Shown: positions 15,595 through 23,561 of the stretch, piece by piece
Layout of the letters: each line of letters begins with the position of its first letter
How positions within the stretch are numbered: position 1 is the stretch's first letter
Origin: an uncultured Alistipes sp.
GTDB lineage: Bacteria > Bacteroidota > Bacteroidia > Bacteroidales > Rikenellaceae
Direction of reading: 5' to 3'
DNA length: 36,558 bases
NCBI GenBank assembly: GCA_910586375.1
Contig: CAJUIE010000004.1
Location: 1-36,558 of the forward strand
Translations under genes and position numbers: made by a program
The notes under the pieces: model-generated
Database searches by the model: none
The model's input: only the letters and a program-made list of their open reading frames with translations
What the model was told of the DNA's origin: nothing

Positions 15595-16866
15595 TTATTT
15601 GATAATATCAAAACCCGTGTATGGAATCAGCACTTCAGGAATGCGGATGCCTTCAGGCGTCTGGTTATTCTCCAAAAGGGCTGCTACGATACGGGGCAGG
15701 GCCAGCGAGGAGCCGTTGAGCGTGTGGGCCAGCTGGGTCTTCTTGTCATCGTCGCGGTAGCGGAGCTTCAGACGGTTGGCCTGGAACGACTCGAAGTTCG
15801 ACACCGACGACACCTCTAACCAGCGTTTCTGCGCTTCGGAGTAGACCTCGAAGTCGTAGGTCAGTGCCGAAGTGAACGACATATCGCCGCCGCAGAGCCG
15901 CAGGATGCGGTAGGGCAGTCCCAGCGATTGCACGATGCTCTCTACATGGGCCACCATGCCGTCGAGCGCCTCGTACGACGTCTCGGGCAGCGACAGCTGC
16001 ACGATTTCCACTTTGTCGAACTGGTGCAGGCGGTTCAGTCCGCGCACGTCCTTGCCGTAGGAGCCGGCCTCGCGGCGGAAGCAGGGGGTGTAGGCCGTCA
16101 TCTTCACGGGGAAGTCGTTCTTGTCAAGAATCACGTCGCGGAAAATGTTCGTCACGGGCACCTCTGCTGTCGGCACTAAGTAGTAATTGTCGGCCGTGGC
16201 GTGGTACATCTGCCCCTCCTTGTCGGGGAGCTGTCCCGTGCCGAATCCCGAGGCTTCGTTGACCATCACGGGCGGCTCCACCTCCAGATAACCCGCGCGG
16301 GTGTTGCAGTCGAGGAAGTAGTTGATGAGCGCGCGTTGGAGACGGGCGCCCTTGCCCTTGTAGACCGGGAATCCGGCGCCCGTGAGCTTCACGCCCAGGT
16401 CGAAGTCGATGATGTCGTATTTGCGGGCCAGCTCCCAGTGGGGCAGCGGGTTATCGGGCAGCGGGGTGTAGTTCTCCACCAACTTTACTACCACGTTGTC
16501 TTCGGCGGTTTTGCCCTCCGGCACGATTTCGGCCGGGAAGTTGGGCAGCGTCACCAGTGCGGCCTGCAACTCATCCTGCACCTCTTTCGATTTGATTTGC
16601 AGCTGTGAAGATTTCTCTTTCAGGTCGGCGACGAAATGTTTGCGCTCTTCGGCTTCGTCCCGGCGGCCCTGGCCCATCAGCGCGCCGATCTCCTTGGCGG
16701 CTTTGTTCTGGGCGGCCAGGGTCTCGTCCAGCTCGGTCTGAAGAACCTTGCGGCGTTCGTCCAGTTCCAGTATCTGGTCGACGACGGCTGCGGCGTCAAC
16801 CCCTTTCTTGGCAAGTTTGCGCACGGCGGCCGCCTTGTCATCGCGGATTTGCTTGATCGTCAGCAT
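15595..16866 (-). CDS. serS: Seryl-tRNA synthetase
   Basis: At 423 residues, this is the standard length. It charges tRNA-Ser (and tRNA-Sec where present). The amino-terminal helical arm (about residues 25-105, lysine/glutamate-rich coiled coil) is followed by the class II catalytic domain with motif 2 (FRREAGSYGKDVRGL) and motif 3 (NGSSLALPRIVAALLENNQ). It is divergent from the U32 gene; the 85-bp spacer holds one TAnnTTTG box for each direction. Confidence 0.96.
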   Translation of the reverse strand: MLTIKQIRDDKAAAVRKLAKKGVDAAAVVDQILELDERRKVLQTELDETLAAQNKAAKEIGALMGQGRRDEAEERKHFVADLKEKSSQLQIKSKEVQDELQAALVTLPNFPAEIVPEGKTAEDNVVVKLVENYTPLPDNPLPHWELARKYDIIDFDLGVKLTGAGFPVYKGKGARLQRALINYFLDCNTRAGYLEVEPPVMVNEASGFGTGQLPDKEGQMYHATADNYYLVPTAEVPVTNIFRDVILDKNDFPVKMTAYTPCFRREAGSYGKDVRGLNRLHQFDKVEIVQLSLPETSYEALDGMVAHVESIVQSLGLPYRILRLCGGDMSFTSALTYDFEVYSEAQKRWLEVSSVSNFESFQANRLKLRYRDDDKKTQLAHTLNGSSLALPRIVAALLENNQTPEGIRIPEVLIPYTGFDIIK

Positions 16867-16894
16867 AAGTATCGTGTGGTTGTTTTCCGGACGA

Positions 16895-16902
16895 CAAAAT
16901 TA
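16895..16902 (-). promoter_or_regulatory. -7 box (TAATTTTG) of serS
   Basis: The minus strand matches TAnnTTTG 28 bp upstream of the serS start, in the divergent spacer. Confidence 0.5.
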
Positions 16903-16925
16903 CAAAACAATTCATAAATTTGTCT

Positions 16926-16933
16926 TACTTTTG
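16926..16933 (+). promoter_or_regulatory. -7 box (TACTTTTG) of the U32 gene
   Basis: It matches TAnnTTTG, 18 bp upstream of the GTG start at 16952, and supports that start over a longer frame overlapping serS. Confidence 0.55.
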
Positions 16934-16951
16934 TCGAAAATTACGTCATCC

Positions 16952-18760
16952 GTGAAAACCGTCGAACTGCTTGCCCCTGCCAAAGATTGTGTTTCAGCCT
17001 TTGCCGCCATAGATTATGGGGCCGACGCAGTTTATATCGGTGGTGTGCGCTTCGGTGCGCGGCAGGCTGCGGGCAACTCTGTGGAGCAGATCGCGCGGGT
17101 TGTTGAATATGCCCATCGTTATGGCGCACGGGTTCATGCGACGCTCAATACACTGCTCTGGGATGATGAACTGGCCGATGCCGGGCGGCAGGCTCGCGAA
17201 CTGATCGCCGTCGGCGTCGATGCGCTTATTGTGCAGGACATGGCCTTGCGGCGGATGAATTTGCCTGTCGAGCTGCACGCTTCTACCCAAGTGTCGGTGC
17301 GCACACCCGATATGGCTCGTTTTCTGGGTGAGGCGGGTTTTGCGCGCGTGATTCTCGAAAGGGCCTTGTCTCTGGATGAAATCCGGGCTGTCTGTGCTGC
17401 GACTAGCGCCGAGGTCGAATGTTTTGTCCACGGGGCGATATGCGTGGGTTTCAGTGGGCGGTGCTTCCTGTCGCGGTCGTTGTCCGGGCGGAGCGGCAAC
17501 CGTGGGGCGTGCAGCCAGCCGTGCCGTCTGCCGTGGGATCTGACCGACGGGGCCGGACGCACTTATATTAAATCGAAACATCTGCTTTCGGTGCGTGATA
17601 TGAATCTGTCGGCGCGTCTCGGCGAGCTTCTGGATGCCGGAGTCTCCTCTTTCAAGATCGAGGGGCGGCTCAAGGATACCAATTATATCCGCAACGTTGT
17701 GGCGGCTTATCGCCGGGCCGTGGACGAGGCGCTGGCCGCACGGCCTCACTTGCGGCGGAAGTCGGTCGGCGAGAGTTTCCCCGATTTCAGGCCCGACCCA
17801 GCCAAGAGCTTCACACGTGGCGAATCAAGCTATTTCTTCGACGGGAAACGGGCCGGTGTGGCATCGTTCGATACTCCCAAGTCTGTTGGTGAACGCATCG
17901 GACGTGTTGGACGTGTCGAGGGCCGGGCTTTTCGTTTAGAGAAGCCCGCCGATCTGGCGCCCGGTGACGGCATCTGTTTCGTGTGTGGCGGCGAACTCGT
18001 CGGCACCAATATCAACGCTGTGGCGTCTGGCCGTATCCTGCCTAATCGCATCGAGGGTATTGTGCCCGGTGTGGAGATTTTTCGCAATTACGATCATCGG
18101 TTCAATAAGCTGCTTACTGCGAGCCGCACCCGGCGCACGATTGCTGTCAGGGCGCATGTCGAGGCGACGGCCGGGGGCGTGCGACTCATTTATACCGATT
18201 GCGAGGGCGTGCGGGTCGATGTGGCGCGTGCTGTTGCGCTCGATCGGGCGAAAAGTCCGGAGGCCAACGCCTTGGCGCTGCGGACGCAGGCCGCTAAGAG
18301 CGGTGACACGATCTTCCGTGTCGATGAAGCGACGGTCGAAGGCATCGGGTGGTTTGTGCCGGCGTCGCTTGTGGCCGGGCTGCGTCGCGAGGGGTTTCAG
18401 AAACTCGCGTTTGCACGGCAGCGACTGCCTCGGGAGCACCGCATCCTGCCCGAAAATCCGGCGGCCCTCTATCCTTCTGACACAGTGACTGCCGACGAAA
18501 ACGTCACCAACCGCCTTGCCGAGGCTTTCTATCGTGACCATGGCGTGAAGCATATCGAACCGCCGCTGGAGCGGGCTTGCTCGTTCGAAGGACGGTGTGT
18601 CATGCACTCGGCTTATTGCCTCCGTCGCGAGATCGGCGAGTGTCTGCGCGAGCATCCGCGGCTGCGGGGCGACCTTTATATCGAGCGCGGTATGCAGCGC
18701 TACCGCCTGGAGTTTGACTGCGCGCGGTGCGAAATGAAGGTGGTGGGGTGCAAAAAATAG
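16952..18760 (+). CDS. U32 family protein (RlhA-like, with DUF3656 region)
   Basis: The protein has 602 residues from a GTG start (VKTVELLAPAKD). The longer in-frame ATG at 16748 lies inside serS and before the promoter box, so it is rejected. The U32 core shows GADAVYIGG near residue 25, the radical/Fe-S region FVHGAICVGFSGRC, and CSQPCR, with cysteines that bind an iron-sulfur cluster. The carboxy-terminal half resembles DUF3656, and the tail holds CSFEGRC...C...CARCEMKVVGC. U32 proteins with this layout hydroxylate RNA (E. coli RlhA acts on 23S rRNA C2501); the older peptidase label is probably wrong for this subgroup. The exact RNA target here is inferred. Confidence 0.88.
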   Translation: MKTVELLAPAKDCVSAFAAIDYGADAVYIGGVRFGARQAAGNSVEQIARVVEYAHRYGARVHATLNTLLWDDELADAGRQARELIAVGVDALIVQDMALRRMNLPVELHASTQVSVRTPDMARFLGEAGFARVILERALSLDEIRAVCAATSAEVECFVHGAICVGFSGRCFLSRSLSGRSGNRGACSQPCRLPWDLTDGAGRTYIKSKHLLSVRDMNLSARLGELLDAGVSSFKIEGRLKDTNYIRNVVAAYRRAVDEALAARPHLRRKSVGESFPDFRPDPAKSFTRGESSYFFDGKRAGVASFDTPKSVGERIGRVGRVEGRAFRLEKPADLAPGDGICFVCGGELVGTNINAVASGRILPNRIEGIVPGVEIFRNYDHRFNKLLTASRTRRTIAVRAHVEATAGGVRLIYTDCEGVRVDVARAVALDRAKSPEANALALRTQAAKSGDTIFRVDEATVEGIGWFVPASLVAGLRREGFQKLAFARQRLPREHRILPENPAALYPSDTVTADENVTNRLAEAFYRDHGVKHIEPPLERACSFEGRCVMHSAYCLRREIGECLREHPRLRGDLYIERGMQRYRLEFDCARCEMKVVGCKK

Positions 18761-18874
18761 GCGGGCGCAGCCTGCGGAGCACGCAGTGTTTTTTTGCGGG
18801 CCTCCGCTGGGGGAGGCTGCGGCCCGCGCGACTCTACGAGTCGCAGACCGACGAAAATTCAATTTCAGAACGAC
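18761..18874. repeat. Palindromic repeats between U32 and methyltransferase genes
   Basis: GCGGGCCTCCGC ... GCGGCCCGC (about 18796-18827) and GCGACTC TAC GAGTCGC (about 18828-18844) form two adjacent hairpins. Related GCGAGCCTCCGC elements occur at 1780, 21897 and 32043. Confidence 0.6.
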
Positions 18875-19768
18875 ATGCAACAGCAACTGACACCCGATTT
18901 CGGGGATTACGAACTTATTGATACGGGCAATTTCGAGAAGCTCGAACGCTTCGGCCGTTATGTTACGCGACGGCCCGAGCCGCAGGCGATCTGGCGGCCG
19001 TCGTTGCCCGAAGCTCAATGGGCTGCAGCCGATGCCTCTTTCTTGCGCGATGCGCGCAGTGATGAGCGGGGAGAATGGCGGTTGCGGCCCGGGATGCCCG
19101 ACCGGTGGCCGGTAGTTTATGCGTTGGGTGGGGTAAAGATGTCTATGCGTCTGGGACTCACGTCGTTCAAACACGTGGGGATCTTTCCGGAACAGGCGGC
19201 TAACTGGGATTTTATCTATAATAACTCTCTGCGTCTGAAAAAAATGCAATCGTCACCTCAAGCGTTGGTTAAGGTGCTCAACCTCTTTGCCTATACGGGG
19301 GGTGCTACGCTGGCAGCGCGTGCCGCCGGGGCTGATACTACGCATGTCGACTCGGTGAAGCAGGTTGTAACGTGGGCGCGCGAGAATATGGAGGCGAGCG
19401 GGTTGGATGGTGTACGCTGGATTGTTGAAGATGCCCTGAAGTTCGTGCGGCGCGAAGTGCGGCGCGGCAATCGCTATCACGGCATTATTCTCGATCCGCC
19501 GGCTTACGGGCGCGGAGCCAACGGAGAAAGGTGGATTCTGGAGGAGAACATTTGCGAAATGCTGGAGTGCTGCGCGCAACTGTTGGAACCGGCGGGGGCT
19601 TTTCTGGTGCTGAATCTCTACTCGATGGGCCTTTCGTCGACGCTGGCCCGCACGGCCGTGCGTCAGGCATTCGGTGTGCCGCGTGAGGAGCAGTGGGGCG
19701 AACTTTGCTTCACCGATCGTGCCGGCAAGCAATTGCCGCTGGGGACGTATTACCGCATGACACGGTAG
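18875..19768 (+). CDS. Class I SAM-dependent methyltransferase (RlmI-type family)
   Basis: At 297 residues, it has the SAM-binding motif NLFAYTGGATLAA (near residue 130) and the catalytic-region motif ILDPPAYGRG (near 210), as in the Methyltrans_SAM/RlmI family that methylates rRNA cytosine C5. It lacks an amino-terminal PUA domain of the RlmI type, so the target may differ. I chose the ATG at 18875 (MQQQLTPDFGDYELID); a frame from 18794 would run through a palindromic repeat. It is separated from the U32 gene by 114 bp of repeat sequence. Confidence 0.85.
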   Translation: MQQQLTPDFGDYELIDTGNFEKLERFGRYVTRRPEPQAIWRPSLPEAQWAAADASFLRDARSDERGEWRLRPGMPDRWPVVYALGGVKMSMRLGLTSFKHVGIFPEQAANWDFIYNNSLRLKKMQSSPQALVKVLNLFAYTGGATLAARAAGADTTHVDSVKQVVTWARENMEASGLDGVRWIVEDALKFVRREVRRGNRYHGIILDPPAYGRGANGERWILEENICEMLECCAQLLEPAGAFLVLNLYSMGLSSTLARTAVRQAFGVPREEQWGELCFTDRAGKQLPLGTYYRMTR

Positions 19769-19769
19769 A

Positions 19770-20342
19770 CTAAAAGAGGTAGTAAATCACGATCCCAGCT
19801 ACAGCCGAGAGGCAGATTAGCAGGATGGGGTTGATCTTGCGCCACGAGCCGATGAAGACCGTGGCAAAGAGTGCCCAGCTCCAGCCGTCGATGAAGTTGC
19901 GGTCGCCGGGGGCGTTGCTGTGGGGGAAGATCAGCAGCAGGGCCGCGGCGGCGATCATGCCGATGACCACGGGCCTCATGCCTCGCATGGCCCCCTCGAC
20001 CCAGCGGTTGTTTTTCAACCGCATGAAGAAGCGTGCCACGAGGATCATCAGCGTCAGTGCCGGCAGGCAGACGGCCAGTGTGGCGATGATGGCCCCGAGA
20101 AGACCCCCTGCGGTGTGTCCCAGCTGCAAACCGACGGTGTAGCCTACATAGGTGGCCGAGTTGATGGCTATGGGCCCGGGTGTGATCTGAGACAGGGCCA
20201 CGATGTCGGCGAATTCGGCGTTGGTCATCCAGGCGTGCTGTACGACGACCTCGTTCTGGATAAGCGAGAGCATGGCGTAACCGCCTCCGAAGCCGAAAAA
20301 TCCGATCTTGAGATACGAAACGAAGAGTTGCCAGAGGATCAT
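19770..20342 (-). CDS. chrA: Chromate transporter family protein, second half-size subunit
   Basis: This is a 190-residue half-size CHR-superfamily membrane protein. It opens with FLKIG-type sequence (YLKIGFFGFGGGYAM), followed by the ITPGPIAINSATYVGY motif and several membrane helices. Half-size CHR proteins work as pairs to export chromate, but in many anaerobes the physiological anion is unknown. It overlaps the preceding chrA-type gene by 4 bp (ATGA), so the two are translationally coupled and probably heterodimerise. It ends 1 bp from the convergent methyltransferase stop. Confidence 0.9.
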   Translation of the reverse strand: MILWQLFVSYLKIGFFGFGGGYAMLSLIQNEVVVQHAWMTNAEFADIVALSQITPGPIAINSATYVGYTVGLQLGHTAGGLLGAIIATLAVCLPALTLMILVARFFMRLKNNRWVEGAMRGMRPVVIGMIAAAALLLIFPHSNAPGDRNFIDGWSWALFATVFIGSWRKINPILLICLSAVAGIVIYYLF

Positions 20343-20893
20343 CGGGCTCCTCCTTTCTCTTTTTTACCGACGATAAACAGCTCCCACAGGATGCCGCAGG
20401 CTGCTCCGGCCACGAGAACCAGGATCGGCGAGCAGCCCAGGCCCCAGATGACGAGCGCAGCGGCTGCAACCACGATATAAAGCGAGCGGTGCATACCCCG
20501 GGCCAGTGAAATTACGGGCCCGACGATCAGCGCGACGACAGCCGGGCGCATACCCTTGAAAGCAGCGTCGACGACGGGATTTTGCCGCACATCGGTGAAA
20601 AACAGCGCGATGACGAGCATGATGAGGAACGACGGCAGGATGGAGCCCAGCAGCGTAGCCAGCGCGCCCCGCATTCCGCGCAGCCGATAACCGATGAAGA
20701 CAGCCGTATTGAGCGAAACAGGCCCCGGGACCGACTGGGCGAGAGTCAGCAGGTCGAGGAACTCCTCCGGCGCGACCCACCGGCGGCGGTCAATTACCTC
20801 GCGTTCAATGAGCGGGATCATGGCATAACCGCCTCCGAAGGTGAAGGCTCCGATTTTGAAAAACGAGGTGAACAGCGTGCTAAGGCGTTCCAT
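20339..20893 (-). CDS. chrA: Chromate transporter family protein, first half-size subunit
   Basis: At 184 residues, it has the CHR signature FFKIGAFTFGGGYAMIPLIE and SVPGPVSLNTAVFIGYRLRG, with about five to six membrane segments. It is the promoter-proximal member of the pair. The conserved prolines and glycines of both motifs are intact. Chromate or sulfate-like anion transport is the family annotation; the natural substrate is not evident. Confidence 0.9.
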   Translation of the reverse strand: MERLSTLFTSFFKIGAFTFGGGYAMIPLIEREVIDRRRWVAPEEFLDLLTLAQSVPGPVSLNTAVFIGYRLRGMRGALATLLGSILPSFLIMLVIALFFTDVRQNPVVDAAFKGMRPAVVALIVGPVISLARGMHRSLYIVVAAAALVIWGLGCSPILVLVAGAACGILWELFIVGKKEKGGAR

Positions 20894-21063
20894 TGAGTGA
20901 AGAATGAAAAATTAAAAATTACCTGCCCCTTGTCATTCTGAGGCGAGTGTTCCGAATGCAAGACGGAGCCAGCGGAGGCGACGCGCACGAATGCGCAAGC
21001 CTACGCCCGGGGTGGCTCCGGCTTGCCTGCCTGACGGCAGACCGTCGACACTATATACAGTTT
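20894..21063. repeat. Intergenic repeat element between chrA pair and hydrogenase-like operon
   Basis: No gene is seen here. It contains a GAAGAATGAAAAATTAAAAAT simple-sequence stretch cut here as GAAGAATGAAAAATTAAA, a GTCATTCTGAGG repeat (20932-20955), and the GCAAGCC/GGCTTGC hairpin (20995-21026, inverted relative to 13567). The gap inside the operon at 21829-22031 has the same kind of composition. Confidence 0.55.
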
Positions 21064-21828
21064 CTACCCTCTCTTTTTATGCCCTAAGAGGGTGCGGATG
21101 CCGTCGATGAAGATCATCGGATGGGTTGGATTTCCGGGCAGCCAAAGGTCGACCCCGTGGCGCTCGAAAAACGAGCGGTCAAGGGCCCGACTATCGGCGA
21201 ACAAACCGCCCGAGCAGGCGTCGGTGCCGCAGGCCACGACGATCTTGGGTTCGGCGACGGCTTCATAGCAAATATCGAGCGCTTCGGCCATGTTGGCCGT
21301 AATGGGGCCCGAAACGACTACTCCGTCGGCATGGCGCGGCGAAGCGGTGAAGCCGATGCCGAAGCGTCCGAGGTCGAAGTTGACGTTGCCCGTGGCGCCC
21401 AATTCCATTTCGACCGAGGCGTCGCCACCGGCCGAGACCTCGCGCAGCTGGAGCGCCCGGCCGAAGCACTTGCGGACCTCGGGTCGTATGTTGGCGGGAT
21501 CGAAGGGAACGCACGTTTGCCCGGGGCGCATGACCAGCCCCTGGCGGGTGGGGGAGCCTAAGCGGTAATCGTTTGTGAAGTGTATGTTGTGTGGAGCCTG
21601 CCGTGCGCATTCGCCACAGAAGAGGCAGCGTCCCAGGTCGAGAGCGAAGGGGGTGGCGGAGAGGGCTCCGGTGGGACAGATTGCTGCGGCTTGCTCCAGG
21701 TCGGCGTGGCTGGGGGTGTCGGTCAGCACGGGGCGGCCCCGAAATTCGGAGGTCAGCTCCACCGCATCGAGGTCGGGGATATATTGCTTGCCGTGGCTGC
21801 GCAGAACGCGTATTTTTTCGAAAAACAT
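21064..21828 (-). CDS. Fusion of half-ferredoxin and NuoB/HyfI-like small subunit lacking proximal-cluster ligands
   Basis: At 254 residues, this corresponds to HyfH/HycF fused to HyfI/HycG, both shortened. The ferredoxin part (residues 40-100) keeps Cys51-Pro and Cys68/71/74, enough for one 4Fe-4S cluster. The first three cysteines of motif 1 and the last of motif 2 (Ala78) are missing, so the other cluster is lost. The NuoB-like part (about 125-250) keeps SPRHADGVVVSGP but by alignment has Asp136, Val139, Asp203 and Asn233 where the four proximal-cluster cysteines belong. Cys200 and Cys205 flank the third position. It is the last gene of the operon, 203 bp after the large subunit. Confidence 0.82.
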   Translation of the reverse strand: MFFEKIRVLRSHGKQYIPDLDAVELTSEFRGRPVLTDTPSHADLEQAAAICPTGALSATPFALDLGRCLFCGECARQAPHNIHFTNDYRLGSPTRQGLVMRPGQTCVPFDPANIRPEVRKCFGRALQLREVSAGGDASVEMELGATGNVNFDLGRFGIGFTASPRHADGVVVSGPITANMAEALDICYEAVAEPKIVVACGTDACSGGLFADSRALDRSFFERHGVDLWLPGNPTHPMIFIDGIRTLLGHKKRG

Positions 21829-22031
21829 GTTAAGTAAGTGAAAAGTGAAAGGTTAAAAGGTGGTTTCGGCTCGCCACTCTGAAAGCTGATTTTTTCGCGA
21901 GCCTCCGCAGCCGGGGGCTGCGGCTCGCACCGGCCAAAAGCCGGAGTTTGACGCTATACAGATTCTCGCCTGCGTTCAGAATGACAAAGTGGGCGCCCGG
22001 CTCGATTTTTAATTCTTCATTTTTCATTCCG
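21829..22031. repeat. Repeat-filled gap inside the hydrogenase-like operon
   Basis: No gene is seen here. The gap is flanked by GTGAAAAGTGAAAG (left) and TAATTCTTCATTTTTCAT (right). Between them are a strong hairpin GCGAGCCTCCGCAGCC/GGCTGCGGCTCGC (21897-21929), an adjacent CCGGC/GCCGG hairpin, and an inverted GTCATTCTGAAC repeat (21960-21985). A 65-codon open frame through it (MKNEELKIE) is filler, not a gene. Confidence 0.65.
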
Positions 22032-23561
22032 TTAGAGGTCGTGTCCGCAATAGGAGAGGTTGAAGCTCTTGTTGCAGATGGGGAAGTCGGAGATACCCTC
22101 GCCGCGCACGGCCAGCGCGAGGGCCAGCCAGTTGTGGAGGCTGGGGTCCTTGATGCGGGCGGCGGCGATGCGCCCCCCGGTGTCGGTGATGATCACGTGG
22201 CACGTCTCACCCCGCCACCCCTCGACCAGTCCGAACGAGAGCGACGAGGGGGCCAGGGGTGTTGTATAATCGGGGGTGGGACAAGGAGTGGGGCCGTCGC
22301 CGTATTTCTGCTCGTAAAGCTCCAGCAGGCGGTCGACATATCCGGCCGACTGTAGTACTTCGCGCGAGCGTATCATCAGGCGCGCCATGACGTCGCCCTG
22401 ACGCTTGACGATGCTTTCATGATGCAGGCATTTGGCGAACGAGGCCCACGGATGTGTGGCCCGGATGTCACGCACAAGGCCGGAAGCCCGGGCTGCCTGG
22501 CCCACGCCCCCGATGCGCTGCATCTCCTCGCGCGGGACGACGCCGCACGCTTCGAACCGAGCCAGCAGCGAGGGTGACGACTTCAGGTCGTGGCGCACCT
22601 CGTCGTAACGACGGGCTATTTCGCGCACATTTTCGCGGATCATCCGTGCCTTTTCAGGCGAGAGGGGATGATTCGTGCCGTGGGGACGGACAACCCCTTT
22701 GCCGAAGCGGTTGCCGCACCACGCCTGCGTGGTGTTGATGGTCATTGTGCGCAGCGCTTCGCATGCCACCTGCCCGAGCTGGTAGCCTATGTCCATCGAG
22801 AGGGCCCCCGTGTCGGCGATCTGCATGGCCATGCGTTCGAGTTCGAGGGCTATGGTGCGCTCGCGCTCCAGCTCGGCAGGCCGTTCGTGGCCTGTGAGTT
22901 TCTCGATGGCTTCGGCGAAGGCCGTGGCATGGGCTATGGTGCTGTCGCCCGCGATGGCTTCGGCCAGGCATATCTGACGCAGGCGGTTGTCGGTGGCAGT
23001 GACGAGGTGCTCGATGCCCCGATGCTGATAGCCCAGGGCGATTTCGAGGTGGAGAACCCGTTCGCCGTTGCAGATGAAACGGAATGCACCGGGTTCGATG
23101 ATGCCGGCATGGATGGGGCCGACGTTCACCTCATGCAGCGAGCCCCCCTTCATGGAGTAGAAGGGGTAGTTGTCCATCGTGCTGCCTCGGTCGTAGCGGT
23201 CAAACGGAAAGCGCAGCGGCTTGGGCCACGGCATACCGTCGAACTGCACGCCGTAACGCTCGGCGATGTCGCGCTCGAAAGCGTGGAGTGCCGGATGGAG
23301 TGCCGTAAGCGACGGAAGCGCTGTTTCGTCGTAATATTCCAGCGCGTGGGAGGCTATGAGGACCTGCCCCGTGGCGTCGTCGAGCAGCAGGCAGAAGAAG
23401 CGCAGCCGATTATTGTCGGGCAGGGCGAAGTATTGGGCAACGTGATAGCGCGGGTCGTTGAGCCGGGTGGTCAGGTCGTCGTAAAAAGCGGCGTAAGAGT
23501 TCTCGGGAATATCCTTCAGGGCACAGCAGGAGCCCGTGTTTTCGGTTATAAGCCAGTTCAT
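22032..23561 (-). CDS. hyfG: Hydrogenase-4/NuoCD-like large subunit lacking [NiFe] ligands (Ehr-like)
   Basis: At 509 residues, this has an amino-terminal NuoC-like domain (about 20-120, with LHPALHAFERDIAERYG and PWPKPLRFP) fused to a NuoD/HycE-like domain. In place of the ERVCGIC nickel-ligand motif it reads EAIAGDS (residues 201-207), so both cysteines are replaced by Ala204 and Ser207; TIAHA follows as in relatives. The carboxy terminus is DFPICNKSFNLSYCGHDL (492-509). It has Cys496 and Cys505 with spacing x8, not the DPCxxC pair, and no cleavable tail. A working [NiFe] site is therefore improbable. The protein belongs with Ehr-type complexes. It overlaps the upstream gene by 4 bp. Confidence 0.88.
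   Translation of the reverse strand: MNWLITENTGSCCALKDIPENSYAAFYDDLTTRLNDPRYHVAQYFALPDNNRLRFFCLLLDDATGQVLIASHALEYYDETALPSLTALHPALHAFERDIAERYGVQFDGMPWPKPLRFPFDRYDRGSTMDNYPFYSMKGGSLHEVNVGPIHAGIIEPGAFRFICNGERVLHLEIALGYQHRGIEHLVTATDNRLRQICLAEAIAGDSTIAHATAFAEAIEKLTGHERPAELERERTIALELERMAMQIADTGALSMDIGYQLGQVACEALRTMTINTTQAWCGNRFGKGVVRPHGTNHPLSPEKARMIRENVREIARRYDEVRHDLKSSPSLLARFEACGVVPREEMQRIGGVGQAARASGLVRDIRATHPWASFAKCLHHESIVKRQGDVMARLMIRSREVLQSAGYVDRLLELYEQKYGDGPTPCPTPDYTTPLAPSSLSFGLVEGWRGETCHVIITDTGGRIAAARIKDPSLHNWLALALAVRGEGISDFPICNKSFNLSYCGHDL

Noticed and set aside
17936..19249. Minus-strand open frame spanning the U32 and methyltransferase genes
   Set aside because: It crosses two genuine genes on the other strand and shows no family features.
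21830..22027. 65-codon frame MKNEELKIE... in the operon gap
   Set aside because: It is composed of repeat DNA bordered by simple sequence; I recognise this kind of frame as common intergenic filler, not a protein.
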